A stretch of 64,000 nt of DNA from Callipepla californica brunnescens (Eukaryota > Chordata > Aves > Galliformes > Odontophoridae): assembly GCA_023055505.1 (NCBI GenBank), contig JALIRH010000013.1, forward strand, positions 7,254,001 to 7,318,000. The letters are read 5' to 3'. Under the pieces are notes generated by a model. That model saw only the letters and a program-made list of their open reading frames with translations, did not search any database and had not been told where the DNA came from. Below, one piece after another: positions 1 through 12,052 of the stretch. Position numbers and translations under genes: made by a program. How positions within the stretch are numbered: position 1 is the stretch's first letter; each line of letters starts with the position of its first letter.

Positions 1-1820
1 GAAGCCTTCAGCACGACAAGTCTAGATTTCTCTTAGTTTCTGTCCAGTCTTCCGACTGATGCTGATGCCACTGAAACTATTTACAAATCAGATTGTTAGA
101 CGCTTTCTCTCCCATCCCCCAGCACTCTGTCAGTCAAAAAAAGTTCTGCCATTGTCTTCAGCAAAGTCAAGACTGAATCTCTGAACAAAAGTATACTCAT
201 GTAGCAAACTGCATTCTGGTTTGTACTTCTACGTCCGTACCCACATCATGCTCAGGACAAGACCATTTTTTATGAGCTTACTGTAACACCATTACAAGTT
301 TGAGAGAGAGAGAGGCATCCACAAGGGAAGTTCAAGAGCCTCTCATCCTACAACTACAAAGCAATAGATTTGTGTAAATTTGGCCTTAGACATGCTTTCC
401 ACCAGTTCTGATAGAAAAGAAAACCAAAACATTTTAACTTTTTCCATTTAGCAGAATTTTCTGACTCTATAGGCAGTTTAGACAAGGTGAACAAAAACCA
501 AGCCAGCTAGCCAGGGAGATTAAAGATTTCTCAGTGAAACCTGCTTACTTTGTCTAAGGAAAAAAGGAAATGTCATTGCTAAGCCCATGATTTAGCAGGG
601 TCTGTGGTGATACCGCAGGGGGAAATGACTTCAAGCTTAAAGAGGGTAGATTTAGGTTAGATATAAGGAAAAAGTCTTTTACAGTGAGGGTGGTGAGGCA
701 CTGGAACAGGTTGCCCAGTGATGTGGTTGATGCCCCATCCCTGGAGTCTTTCAGGGTGAGGCTGGATAAAACCCTGGGCAACCTGACTGAGCTCTGCATG
801 TCCCTGTTCATTGCAGGGGAGTTGGACTAGATGACCTTTGAAGGTCCCTTCCAACTTAAACAATTCTATGATTCTATTCTATGATTCTGGCTGATGCTCC
901 AGTGCATGAGGATATTCCTCCTGGTCCATTAACCTGCATCAGTATTTCCAAAACAAGACTGCAAGTTAAAATGGACAAAAATGCAGCATAATTAAAACAG
1001 CACCAGCTTCCCTTACAAGGCTGTAGATTTCTTGAAGTCTGGGAGGGATGCATAACATCTGGAAGAAACAGGACCAATCTAATGACACTATGAACAATGA
1101 CAGAAATACTAGCAAAGTGAGGGAAGTGCTCGCATGCAAACAGACCAAGAAGTGATTTATAAGCTTATTCTTGAAGTATTTGGTTGATTCTCTCTCAGAC
1201 AAAACTTTATGTGGAAAAGGGAAAGCTGGGATGTAAGACTAATCCATGCAAGATAGGACTCCAAGTCCCTGACCTTTCTAGTCCCTCACAACTTTATTTT
1301 TCCTGAAGCTTTTGATTAAAAAAATCTACTATCTTATAAAGTCGAAGTGATTTTCCCTGCAGTGGCTGTCAATCAAAGTAACCCTTCTTCTTATGGCAGG
1401 AAGATACAAATTGGTACACATCTAGCACTGTAGCACATATTTTCAGAAACCAATAGCTCCTCTCATCAGTTGCCAAACATGTAATTCATCCTCATTTAAA
1501 AGCAAAGATTAACATCAAGGGAAGAAGAAAAAGCCAAGTAAGCATGAGCAGTCAAGCAAGGCATGCTTTTGAAGCTGAGGGGTTTGTCCTGTGCTTCCCA
1601 CTTGGGTCAGAGTGCAGGGACCCATAAACGAGCAGGCAGGGGCTGTACAACCCTAAGCAAAGCACTGCTGCAATTGACAATAGGGAAAGAACGACCAAAG
1701 TAGCTTCCTGTAAAATTAAATCTTCCTTCTGTTTCAAGTTTGAGGAGATTCAGATGTAGCCCAGGTGGATACCAACTACGTCAGAGTGCTCACAAGCTTT
1801 ATATCTGCATCACTTCTTAC
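1..1820 (-). other. FIP1L2 intron 7 (partial)
   Basis: AT-rich sequence with a CR1 3' end (612-889) and a short GAGA run near 303. I looked for the next Fip1 segment (GKWQDRYGRAES in FIP1L1) on the minus strand and did not find it. Nothing else is supported. Confidence 0.6.
612..889 (+). mobile_element. CR1 LINE 3' end, 5'-truncated
   Basis: Diagnostic CR1 text in the sense orientation: TTGGACTAGATGACC, then GGTCCCTTCCAACTT, ending in repeated ATTCTATGATTCTATTC. The element is about 280 bp and 5'-truncated, as most avian CR1 copies are. It lies antisense to FIP1L2 in an intron. Confidence 0.93.
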
Positions 1821-1945
1821 CTATTAGGAGGAGGCCCAGCTTTCATGCGTCCTCCCACTAGAGCCAAGAAGTCTGTTTTGAATTCTGTTTTGATGATATT
1901 GTTTTCCACTTCTTTTTCAGCATTTCCTGTTCGCCCTTGCTGGAC
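1821..1945 (-). CDS. FIP1L2: FIP1L2 coding exon 7
   Basis: Encodes [20 protein letters not shown], then [21 protein letters not shown]. The opening [11 protein letters not shown] is the Fip1 family signature after NKIT. The remainder is unlike FIP1L1. Acceptor CCTTAG|GTC; donor AATAG|GTAAGA, phase 2. No further exon is recognisable between here and position 1. Confidence 0.88.
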
Positions 1946-4900
1946 CTAAGGAAAATAATATACAGATTTAATGCAATTACTTTCAAATCAATGAAGCATC
2001 AGAGATGATACTGCACTGAAGGTCTCCATTGAGAAACCATTACAGTGCTCCTAGAAACAAGCAACCTACTCTACAGTCAAGGAGGCTGACACTCCTATAA
2101 AGTAGCTGGTTATTCCAACCTGTTGTCCCCTTTTTAACCCATCAGAAGTCCAAAAGTTTAATAATCTCACATTCAGTTTCACGTAGTCCTCAAATCAAAA
2201 CTGAAAATAGTAACATTTGCTTGACTCGTTGGTTTGAGTTCAGATTAACAGCTGTGTGCCACCTAATGAAATTCCACAAAGGCTTACAGTTCAGTAGTAA
2301 GTTACCGTGTGCTCTTATGCTATCTCCATGACTACAAAAAACCAAGCCCTGGCTTTACTGCATGCACGTGCAAGGACTACACGTCACCTACCGTGATCTT
2401 ATTTTCAGTGCTGATGGGAGGAGCAGGATCCAGCCCAAGCTGAAGCCGTCGCTGCTTTTCACAATAAGCTTTCCACGTTTCTTCATTGAATCCGTAATTA
2501 AAGTAATCAGAAAGATCAGCACCTGATAAAGGGAGTGGAGGTCAACACTGGGATTCTGGTAGGTCTGCATTCTCAAACTGTCCTTTAACAGCTTAAACAA
2601 AGTTAAGAGAACTAGTCTTTGTATTTACAGAGTTCATTTCATTCAGTCAGAAAGCTGCTGTGTGCCACAGCTAAGACTGCTGCAACTTGGAGTGGCAGGA
2701 GGACTGCAGCCTAGACAGCAGCAGGACTGCTCGGGGAGTACAAGTACATATGTATGCAGGCTATAAAAAGAGAGGCTGGCAGACAGCTATTCAATAACTG
2801 TTTTGTGGTTTTTTTTTCTGACTGGTTTCCTACAATTGTCCAAAAGAGATGAGAACTGGGGAGAGCACACGAAGCACCACCAGTACATGGAGTGACATGG
2901 CTCATACTATACTATCACATCCTGGTCACAATCCTAACTGTGGTCATCCAAGACGTTAACTTAGTTTGACATTCACTCTCCTGTAAAATGTACAATTTCC
3001 CCTTGAACGCTTCTGAGCAAGAAGAGGCCTCCACTCCTTGCCAAACAAATGCAGATGCACAGAGATAAATGCTGCAGCTCTGCAAGGCACAACTGGCAGC
3101 AGGAAACATCATAGAGCATCTTGCACCTTGCTGAAGTGTCCCTTACATGCCCTTGCACGGACACTCCCAGCCAGTTCTAAAACAAGCAGCGGATGCACAA
3201 GGGCTTAGCACAACCCTCTGGTCACGGTTCTGGATCTACAAAGTGAGGTTGTAGTTTATCTCCAAGGTAAGCCACTCCTCCTGTTGTACCTCCCAGATAT
3301 GCAGATGTCAGCAACACAGATTCAGAAACACTCACTTATCTCTCTGACTGGCCTATATTTCAGCCTTCTATTATTTTTTCCACACCAGATTTCTTCATTC
3401 TCTCTCTCCCTAAAAGAGACACCAACCTGCTGAACAGCTAAAGGACATAAACCTGAATGGCTGCTGAGTAAGCTACTTACTTGCCATCTCAAATAAACTT
3501 ATGGGCCACACCTCTGCTGACACCTTCCTTCTCTATGCATACTCCAATGCTATTTTTTAAGTCTAGTTGGCCCTGTTTTGGTCCAGGGATGTCAGCACAA
3601 CCACACTGATTTCCGTGCTTTGACTCTGAACTTCACTTTTTTCCTTTCAATCTTTTCCTCCTAGCCCCCTCATCCTCAAATCACAATCAATAGGAAACGA
3701 ACATACATTCCTACATACAAAAAGCTACAATTTCTATACTAGCTATCATTAATCACCATAATACATCAATGCAGCTATCTGCACTGCTATATTCTGACAC
3801 GCTTCATTTCAAGCAGACAAGAGATATCTAAAATATGCCACAGATAACCTTACAGAAGTACTACTGACTAAGGATATTAAAATTTCTGAAAGACAGGTAA
3901 TACATAAGTGCACCTGGGAAAATAATATTTCTGTAAAGAGACAAGTGGATTTTACACTTCAGCTAATATTTTGTTACATATTTTATTAAATTAGCACAGC
4001 AAATACTTGGAGCTCTTTGGTTTTTCCACTTACTGCTCTTTTTTCATCTTAATTTGGTACAAGTTCATTTGTAGTATCTCACAGCTGTGACTTCCGAGAA
4101 GTCTCCCTCATACAAACGACGAGGAGACAAAGAGACTGTGTATATACGATCATCTGCTGTGCAGAGTTCTGCCTACATAACACTGCCCTGAAGTAGTTAA
4201 GTGGTGACTGCTTCCTCAGTCATACACATAGGGGCAGAATCTTGCTAAGAATTAGGCAATGCTGCTTTTCAAAAAGATAAACCATAGCCATATCAGAGTA
4301 GAAAGCATTTTGCTCCTCTCCTTTAGTCAACTGTCTGCAGCAGTAGAATTTAAGAGAAAAATCTGCTTTTGTATTAGGATACATTGCTCACGACCACTGC
4401 CCTGAAGAGGGGATATTTTACCCACAGCCCACGTGAGAAAGCTGCATGGCGTGGCTGGGAGCGTGGCCACAAGATGGAAGTGAGCAGCTGCTGCACACGA
4501 AGGACAGAGCATGTGTCACCCTTAGCCAAACAGCTTCATTGTACTGCTATCAGTGCAGCGTTTACTGAGCGAGTGAATTAACAGCGTGCTTTAAAATGTG
4601 TTCTTTTTAGGAAAATTGTATCAATAAATTAAATGCAAACCAATTTTAGGTAAAAGGGTGGCTCAATCAATCAGTAAACATAACCAGTTGTCTACACAGA
4701 CATCAAGAGGCTGAGCAGAGTAAGTTCTGGCATCCCCCTTCCCTGGCAGCAATAAATGGACAGGAAATACATATGAAATTAAAAGACAACTGCAAAAAAT
4801 ATTTACCACAAGAAACTGTGAGGCCCCACCTGGTTTCCTCCATGGCTTGTCTTCAAATGAATCTAAATCCACTTCTATAACAGGCAATCCGTTTATATTC

Positions 4901-7900
4901 CCTGCAGCATCTAAATCAATACCTTTGGGCTGCAACTTGGCTTTGGAGAAAGAGAAACTGTTACTGCCTTTAATCCACTAATTTGCAGAGCAAATTGCTC
5001 TAGTTAAAAAAGTGCTACTCTGAATTTAGTGCTGGCTTTACAGCATGAAAGAAACCACAGTCAACTTTCAAATAAAAGAATATAATTTACTAACTCTGTG
5101 AAGTGCCAGAGTGCTCTGCACTTGCAGTTAAATAACAGAGAAGCAAATTCAACACAGACTGATACTACAGTTGCAAATGATTACAGCACGCATGACATAT
5201 ACCCCGAACAAAGAAAAGAACTTTTCTCCCCATGCAAAATACTATCTTCTCCCTCTTCAAAAATGCAGTTTTGCTTAAAACAAAAAGCTTCTTCAGGATT
5301 TATCTTGAACAGACAGCGTACCAACCGGAGTCAAAAGAGAACCACTGGGTACAGAACCCCCAAGGGAAATCTGTGCTCGTATTCTCCATCAGAGGGAAAG
5401 TTGTTTGCATAAAGAAATTACTGAAGCATACAAAGGCCATGAAACGACAGTCTCACATATGAGGAAGGAGAGAATACAAGTCTCAAATACTATGTAAGTT
5501 AAACTGAATGGTGGGGAGAAATCAACCTGCAGGAATATGCATGGCCAATACTCTAGGCTATGCTTTTTTCCTTTATTTCTCCATTCACTGTTCTGACTTG
5601 ATCAGATTCACTGATTTATTTCCCTCCAAAAAGAGCACAAGATTTGCAGCTGCTCTGCCTGCCACTGTCAGAGAAATGAAATATTACAAAATGTGAATGA
5701 TTAAAGTAAGAGCAATACCTGAAGCTGATGCTCCATAGCCTCTACCCGTTTTTAAGTTTAGATTCATAGGAGTTCCCCTATATGGAAAAGAATCACAAGG
5801 TTGGTATCCAGACAAATTATGTGGAGTTCTACAAAAAGTACAGTAAAACCCTGACATCCTTCACAAGACACTTAGCTCACTTCAGTTTACTCACACCTTT
5901 CTACAATTTTTAATACTAAGCTGGAGCACCCTAAAAGTGAGATTCATTTGGCACCCTAACCCTATGCAAACACAGGAAACATACTTACTGGCCAACAACA
6001 CTGATATGAGAGTTGTCTTAATCAAGAACAAAAAAGGTATTTCAAAGAGCTGCTGGTAGCTACAAGAATGAGGACAGTTATTTAAATGGAACTGAACAAC
6101 ATAGAAATTAAAGCTGCACCTCTACCACAGACTGAGGAGAGAGACAAAGAAGGATCACATTTCAAAAAGGATGTCTGCAAAATCTAGTGAGCTGCTGACA
6201 GAATGGAGCACTGCTATTCAAAGCAACCCACCAGACTCCAATCACCTCTATGACCAGAGATGTAAGAAACACATGAAGTAAAAAAATCAGAATGCGCTGC
6301 AAAGTACATGCAAGCCATTTCTTTAAGAGGAAGGCTGCTAAATCAAAAATACTGTCTTATTTTTATTAAGCCAATGTAGGTACAATTTTAATTCAGTGAC
6401 GTTCTTTCCTGGTTCACAAATGAGCCTCACCATTTGTGAATCATAAAAAAACAGACAGTAGAAACCAATCAGTTCACAGCTTCTGTAAATTCTTAACAAT
6501 ACAGATCTTGCTTCTCAAAGTTTTCACAGCTGATGAGTTATAAGTAGCTTCCCACCTTCAATTTTACTCAATCAAATGATAATAAATATTCAGTTAATTT
6601 TCCAGCAGCAGATCCATTATCATTCTGACTTTAAAAATGGATTTCAACAAACAATTCCTTTCCTGCTTTCTGGCCATTGCTCCCATGCCTCCCAGGATGC
6701 AGACCAACCCTTATTCCCACTTCCAATGAATACAGCAGCTCAGCTTTGGATAAAAACCTGTGACCACAACCAGACACACATACATGTATGACGGTGCTCC
6801 CGTTTTAATATTGCCAATAGTAACTTTCACGTCGTCGTCATCGCTGTCACTGTCACTGTCTTCTTCATCATCCTCTCCACTGGGAAGGGCCTTACAATAA
6901 TAAAAAACACACAGGAGTTTATTAACACATAAAGGTGAGAAGTTCCCCTAGACAGTAATTCTAACCTTATAAATTTTGCGTGAGGAATGTGTTATAAAGA
7001 ATGACCTGATATAAAGATAATGCTTTCTACTGCACTCCAAAGCTGCCTATGGACACAAAAAAAAACAAACAAACCCATGGACACAACCTGCCTTCAGCAT
7101 AAACAGACAGGAGCCCAAGAAGAAACTGCTGTGTCCTTTGAAAAAGTGACCCCTAGATGAGAATCAAAGCAGGATTTCTCAAGGTGGGACTGGCTTAACC
7201 CAGTTCAAAGAATTGCAAGACATCTCACAGATCCACTCTCCTGCTTTCTTTGAGACAGGTGGGAGAGTCTGACATTCCTTCACTGGTCCACAGTCACAGT
7301 ATAAAACTACAGATAAAGTCACCAAAATATTCACCAGCCTCCTCATAAAGCCCTTGGCAGAAGTATGCTCTCACACCACAATCTTCAAGCAGGAAGCTGC
7401 TGAAGAGCTCTGTCTGGCTCATTTCTCACATGGAGTTTATTGACTTTACACATTAGTTCTGCAGTTGCTGATCTGCCTTCAGTGCAGCACTCACTGTGAT
7501 CAAGAACACACCTCTGCTGCTGGCGTCCAAGATCACAGGAAACCTCCAGCAGGTGCAGTTTTATACGATGTATGATCTGAATTAACATTTCACCACTACA
7601 AAAGGTCATGGGAAGGGTGTTCCCAACGCTCTCTCCCTTTCTATAGCAAGCAGGTTTGATAGAACGCTCTCCAGGAATGCTATTAACGTACCACAGGGGC
7701 AGAAAATAACCCCACTGAAAAGACTGGAGGACAAGGGAGGGGAGAAGCAAGTCTCTTCCCACCCATTCAGCAATGAGATGAGGTCTGAGAAAGAATCAAA
7801 ATGAGACCCCCAGCAAGCTCAGCACTTTGGGCCTTCTACTGCAGCGTTCCCTGTATTTTACTGACTCCCAAGTAACATAATATATTGAGCTGACAGCAAC

Positions 7901-10900
7901 GCCATACTTTTCCTTCCAGCCTGTGGTATCAGAGGCCTTCCTTCATCACCTCAGTGGGCATAAGCAGTGCTCAGACCACAGCTCACTCTGCTCTACACAA
8001 GACAGACCAAGATGAGAAGCCTGCTGCTGCCACTAGCATTGGGAACTGTCAGGATACCACAGCAGTACAAAGGAATTTGGCAGCAGGACCAGCACCTTCA
8101 CAAACACATCTTTTTATATGTGAATATTTACAAGCACAAAACCCTCTACCATTTGCAGCAGAACACATACATGCTGTGACACCTCTCGGTCTTCGTTGCC
8201 GATGGGCCGGTTCTCCTGAGGAGCATCTTGCAAAGGATGAGAAGATTCTGCATGTCTAGTAAATGCAACAGGTAAAAATCAGTGGACAAGTCTGACTTAG
8301 AGGTTTACCTACAAACATTTCTAAAGCATCTGCCCAGGTCACTTTCATACAGTGGTTCTACTCATGAAGCGTGCTTACACTGCTGGCAGTTAGCTCAAAC
8401 GTAAGACAAACTGTTAACCACCCTTGCTTGGCTTTGCTTTTCCTGAGAAGAGCAAGGTTAGTATTTCAAAGAACACCTGACAGACAGCAAGGCCAAACAT
8501 CACTAAGCAGTTTATGCTTGTGGCTGCTGCAACAGCTTCCAGTTTTGGTTTGACACAAACACCAATGATAGAATAAAACAATAATTCAACATCCACAGTG
8601 TAACAAAACTTATCTTGTCCTAAAGACTGCTACTAACATGTGTATACAGTAAACGATAGGGAGACTTATCCAGTGGACAGACAAGTATCTACCCCACCTT
8701 GCTCTTCATTCCAGATTAGTCCTAAAGAAACAACAGCCAGTTTAAGATTTATCTCCAATGAAAGACTTGGTACAAACAATAACTGCCTACTGCATTCACC
8801 AAGTGAGGAAGTCAAACTGGCACACGTGCTAGAAAAGAGTACACTGCATGTTACAGGTCTGAAGGTGAAGAGAAACCATTCTTCTCTAATGGCACAGGTA
8901 AAAACTCAGCAGAACTTCAGAACAATTTTGGTTTTTCTAACACACCACTGAAGGAGCCCAAGCCAGTTCTGCCACCAGGACTTTGTGGGGACAAAAACCA
9001 AACCAACAACTCCACAATTAATTTTAAAACATTATGTCTGATAATAAACACACACAAGGTTATCTTCAAAAAGAAACACACGTAACACCTAACAGAATCC
9101 AAACACTGGCCAGATTAAAAACACAGAGGAGACTGCCTAACAGGAGACACCAAACATATAAGCCAGAGATCACACTAACACAACTCAGTAGCTAGTGAGA
9201 AAAAAAGAATAAATCAATTAAAAAAAATAATTCAGACAGGAACAATCTGAGCAGTCAGTGAAGCTCTCATCTTGCAAAATCCCCTCAAATACAGAGAACT
9301 TCAGTCAAGTGGAGACCAAAGAGATGAACGAAGGTTCAGCAGCAGAGGTGATGTTCCTGAGGATGGCTGAAGATAGTTTTTATTATACAAATTAGCAAAT
9401 GTGTCTAACAGAGAAATCAGCCTCTGGAATTACACCCAAGTTGCAGACATGCTTTGTTACACAAGGACCAGAAATTGCACGGCTACAGAGAACTCCACAG
9501 ATGGCTCCGAAAACCTTAACAATGGTTTGCTAAATCCAGGCAACTTGTAACATCAACCTCACTCCTAGAACTTTCGTAAGAATTCAAGATGACTGAATTA
9601 AGGAAGAGTGACAAGTACTACCTCCAGCTTCCAGTCACACGGAGGATCTGTGGGTGTGCATTAGAATTTGTGAACTGGAGTTCAAATAAACATTTGCTAA
9701 GTGACAGTCAATCCCTAACCTGTCTGCTCCCTGGGAACAAAGAACCTGACAGCACCACAGCCATCATCTGCAGGCAAAGAAAAGTCAGAGCTGTTCTATT
9801 TCCTTGGAACACCAACGTAACCCTACCCACTGCACGTAGATGGTACAGACTGCAGGTACCCAACACATCCTTTAGGTTAGGGAGTGTCAGTGGGTTCGTG
9901 TCCTGCACTCCAGTTCATGGATAAAGTCAAACACTGCAGCCAACCCAGCTGGAGTGGGCAGCTGCTCACAGAGCTGCAAACAGAGCCATCTTCTCAGAAT
10001 GTACCACAGCTCTGAACTCAGGAAGATACTCATCGTGCAACAAGGCTGCTGCCACATGCATCACAGCTAATGGAGATGCTTGCTGGAAATTCAGTTTTTA
10101 AACCTTGCTTGTAAAACATATCTTTTTAGAAGAAAGGGACACACAACAGTTTCATGCTAGAAACTTGTTGCTAACTATCTCAACTCTAGTTGGGGGTTGG
10201 ACTAGATGATCTCAGAGGTCCCTTCCAACCTCTACAATTCTGTGATCTAAACCAAGGGTGGCTCTTCCTCACAAAGCTCATTTAATGTTTTTTGGTAATC
10301 ACTTACCAAGCTTGCCTAAAACTTGTGCTTTGTTGTTTTTTTTGTCCATTTGTCATATCACCTAAGCACAGCACATGTACTGCAGCAGTAGGATAGTACC
10401 TGTAACATCACTGAAGTTCCAGACACCAGATTCACAGTGACCTTAGGGAAAAGTGAGTGTGACAAAGAGCCGTGTGATGGCACTGAGCACATCACAGCTC
10501 AGCCAGCACTGGGACATTCTGACACCATCCTGCACGTAAACATGGCAACACAGAGCAAATGCTGAAAGGAAGGCTTGCTAGAGCAGAATACACTGCAACT
10601 GCAGAGGAGGTACTGTCCAGAAGAGCAGGCAATAGTTTCATGCACAGAAATCAATGCTGATCATTGGGCTACTCTCATAGCTTTCATCTGACAGTCTTAC
10701 CTGAATCACAGAGTTTACATATCATAAAAAAAAAAAAGTTACTGACTTGATGGTGTTAAAAGTTTAACTTAGGCTCAAGGTTTTTAGCTTTTCCTGGCTA
10801 AAGGACATGCCACAGCTTTAACAACACCAGACCAACATGAAGTCTTATCCCCAGGCCACTTTATTTTCCCTGGGAATTAAACTGGAGAAGAGATTTGATT

Positions 10901-11700
10901 TAAAATTTATTGGAGGGGAAAAATGGGAGTAAGAGTTTCAATTCGAATGGGCCGACTGACCCAGTTCAACTTCCACACGTGCAAGTGCAAGTCTGACGGT
11001 GGTGGCCCCGTGCGATGGGCAGGGCTGGGATGCTGTCCATGGCATTCCTCAGGCTGTGCTCAGCCTCAACAGCACAGGCTAAGAACGAACAAACAGCCTC
11101 CAACTTACCCAGAAGTTGGTCCGTCTTCTTGCTTGCCAGTGGTGTCATCTGGAAAAGCGGTAACAACAGAATTATTCAGGCAAAAGCACAGGTCAGGTGT
11201 AAGCACAGAATACGCACGGTGAGAGAAATACCGAGCTGTGACACGGCAAGCGCGACCCCAGGGCAGGCTGACAAATTTCAACTAGAAACGGTGCAACCAA
11301 AACACCAAGAAGCCACAGCCAGCCAACAGGACCCCGCACCACGCGGCCAACAGCAGCCGCCCGCAGCAGCCTCAATGCCAAAGGCAGAGGCGCAGGGAAA
11401 GGCGCGCGCCGTGCGGGGATCTCCGCGCAGCTCCGTAACGCGTCAGAGCTGAGGAAACGCGGGGCCGCGCAGCTCGGAGGGCGGCGGGGACGGCCCGGGC
11501 TGCAGTGACCGCGGAGCCGCCCGGCTCCGGCCGCAGCCCCCGCCACGCGCGGGCACCCGCCCCCCCCCGGCCCCGCGCCCGCACCCCCCCCCCCGCCGGC
11601 CCGTACCGCCGTACAGCCAGTGCTCCTCGTCCTCCTCCGCCTCCAGCGGCGCCCCGCCCGGCACGGCCCCGGCCGCCGGCGGCTCCAGCTCGGTGGCCAT
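1821..11700 (-). CDS. FIP1L2: FIP1L2, Fip1-family polyadenylation factor, 5' seven coding exons (gene continues past left edge)
   Basis: Fip1 proteins are subunits of the nuclear cleavage and polyadenylation specificity factor and link it to poly(A) polymerase. Exons by codon phase: 11607-11700, 11109-11148, 6784-6879, 5719-5777, 4830-4940, 2392-2522, 1821-1945. They join without frame breaks into about 218 residues. In order these are an acidic N-terminus ending WLYG, a Ser-Asp run, [26 protein letters not shown], then the Fip1 motif [24 protein letters not shown]. Human FIP1L1 has close counterparts of each. The later segments differ from FIP1L1 ([15 protein letters not shown] and the whole of exon 7), and the neighbour is CHIC1 rather than the CHIC2 that lies near FIP1L1. 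I therefore infer the paralogue FIP1L2. The proline-rich and arginine-rich C-terminal part is not seen and should lie left of position 1. The family call is secure; the paralogue name is less so. Confidence 0.88.
2392..2522 (-). CDS. FIP1L2: FIP1L2 coding exon 6 (second half of Fip1 motif)
   Basis: Encodes [20 protein letters not shown], then [20 protein letters not shown] and KIT. The Fip1 motif is intact. The tail [15 protein letters not shown] differs from FIP1L1 (GLEVIPVTSTTNKIT from memory), which supports a paralogue. Acceptor TTTATCAG|GT; donor ACG|GTAGGT, phase 0. Confidence 0.95.
4830..4940 (-). CDS. FIP1L2: FIP1L2 coding exon 5 (first half of Fip1 motif)
   Basis: Encodes [19 protein letters not shown] and then [17 protein letters not shown], nearly identical to FIP1L1 and diagnostic for the family. 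Acceptor CCAAAG|CC; donor CCAG|GTGGGG, phase 1. Confidence 0.95.
5719..5777 (-). CDS. FIP1L2: FIP1L2 coding exon 4
   Basis: Encodes [19 protein letters not shown], matching the TAPVNLNIKTG region of FIP1L1. Acceptor ATATAG|GGG; donor TCAG|GTATTG, phase 1. Confidence 0.9.
6784..6879 (-). CDS. FIP1L2: FIP1L2 coding exon 3 (acidic Ser-Asp run, [11 protein letters not shown])
   Basis: Encodes [16 protein letters not shown] followed by [15 protein letters not shown], the strongly conserved Fip1 segment. The acceptor is CCCTTCCCAG|TGG, chosen over an upstream TAAG because only it keeps the frame. The donor is AT|GTATGT, phase 2. Confidence 0.9.
6880..11108 (-). other. FIP1L2 intron 2 (4.2 kb)
   Basis: Non-coding interval between exons 3 and 2. 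It contains one short CR1 tail (10187-10247). The open frames here (for example 7385-7762 minus) have no recognisable domain and no splice or family support. Confidence 0.6.
10187..10247 (+). mobile_element. Short CR1 LINE 3' tail
   Basis: Contains GGTTGGACTAGATGATCTC, then AGGTCCCTTCCAACCTCT and ACAATTCTGTGATC, the terminal about 60 bp of CR1. Confidence 0.85.
11109..11148 (-). CDS. FIP1L2: FIP1L2 coding exon 2 (40 nt)
   Basis: A tiny exon with acceptor CTTTTCCAG and donor GG|GTAAGT. It encodes [13 protein letters not shown] between phases 1 and 2. It is supported mainly by strong splice sites and exact phase fit to exons 1 and 3. The sequence has little similarity to FIP1L1, whose acidic N-terminal region varies. 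Confidence 0.72.
11607..11700 (-). CDS. FIP1L2: FIP1L2 coding exon 1
   Basis: Starts at ATG 11698-11700 in a good Kozak context (GGCCATGG) inside a CpG island. It encodes [11 protein letters not shown] and then an acidic stretch ending [10 protein letters not shown], which matches the WLYG of FIP1L1. The donor is G|GTACGG, phase 1. The frame stays open past the donor, but that extension has no family similarity. Confidence 0.88.
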
Positions 11701-11866
11701 GGCCGAAGGGAGGAAGAGGAGGAGAAGAAGCGGCGTCCGCGGCCTCCCGGGCCCCGCTCGGCTCCCGCCGCGGCCTGAGGCGAGGCGCGCGCCCGCTGCG
11801 CTCGGCACGGGGCGGGGAGGGCCGCAGCCGCCGGGCCGGGCCGCGCCGAGCACGCCCGGCTAACGC

Positions 11867-11875
11867 GCCGCCATC
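11867..11875 (-). promoter_or_regulatory. YY1-like site coinciding with a 4-codon upstream ORF
   Basis: On the minus strand GATGGCGGC matches the YY1 core. The same bases begin ATG GCG GCG CGT TAG, a minimal upstream reading frame (MAAR) about 170 bp ahead of the FIP1L2 start. It is only in the mRNA if transcription starts upstream of 11875, which I infer but cannot see. Confidence 0.4.
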
Positions 11876-12023
11876 GCTCTTTCTTTGCCTCCCGCGGGAG
11901 ATGAGGAGGGGACGGAGGGAGAACGGGACGGGTCGGGACCCCCGGCGGGAGCGGAGGCGGCCCCGGGCCCTAGCGCCACCCGCTCCCGCCGCCACAAAGG
12001 CGCCGCGCAGCGGGACGGCGACC

Positions 12024-12052
12024 GCGCATGCGCGGGGCGGCAGCGCATGCGC
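12024..12052. promoter_or_regulatory. Pair of NRF1-type palindromes
   Basis: GCGCATGCGC occurs at 12024-12033 and again at 12043-12052, 19 bp apart, about 330 bp upstream of the FIP1L2 ATG. This is the exact consensus for NRF1, common at TATA-less promoters of housekeeping genes. Confidence 0.7.

Larger units (their letters stand above)
1946..6783 (-). other. FIP1L2 introns 3-6
   Basis: Four introns: 5778-6783, 4941-5718, 2523-4829 and 1946-2391. They hold AT-rich unique sequence. I see no repeat of recognised family and no additional exon. Confidence 0.6.

Noticed and set aside
1..1820. Search for further FIP1L2 exons (WQDRYGR-type and proline-rich segments)
   Set aside because: None could be read on the minus strand; they presumably lie beyond the left edge.
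7385..7762. 125-codon minus-strand frame in FIP1L2 intron 2
   Set aside because: Same strand as FIP1L2 but no Fip1 likeness, and it does not fit the phase between exons 2 and 3, which join directly.
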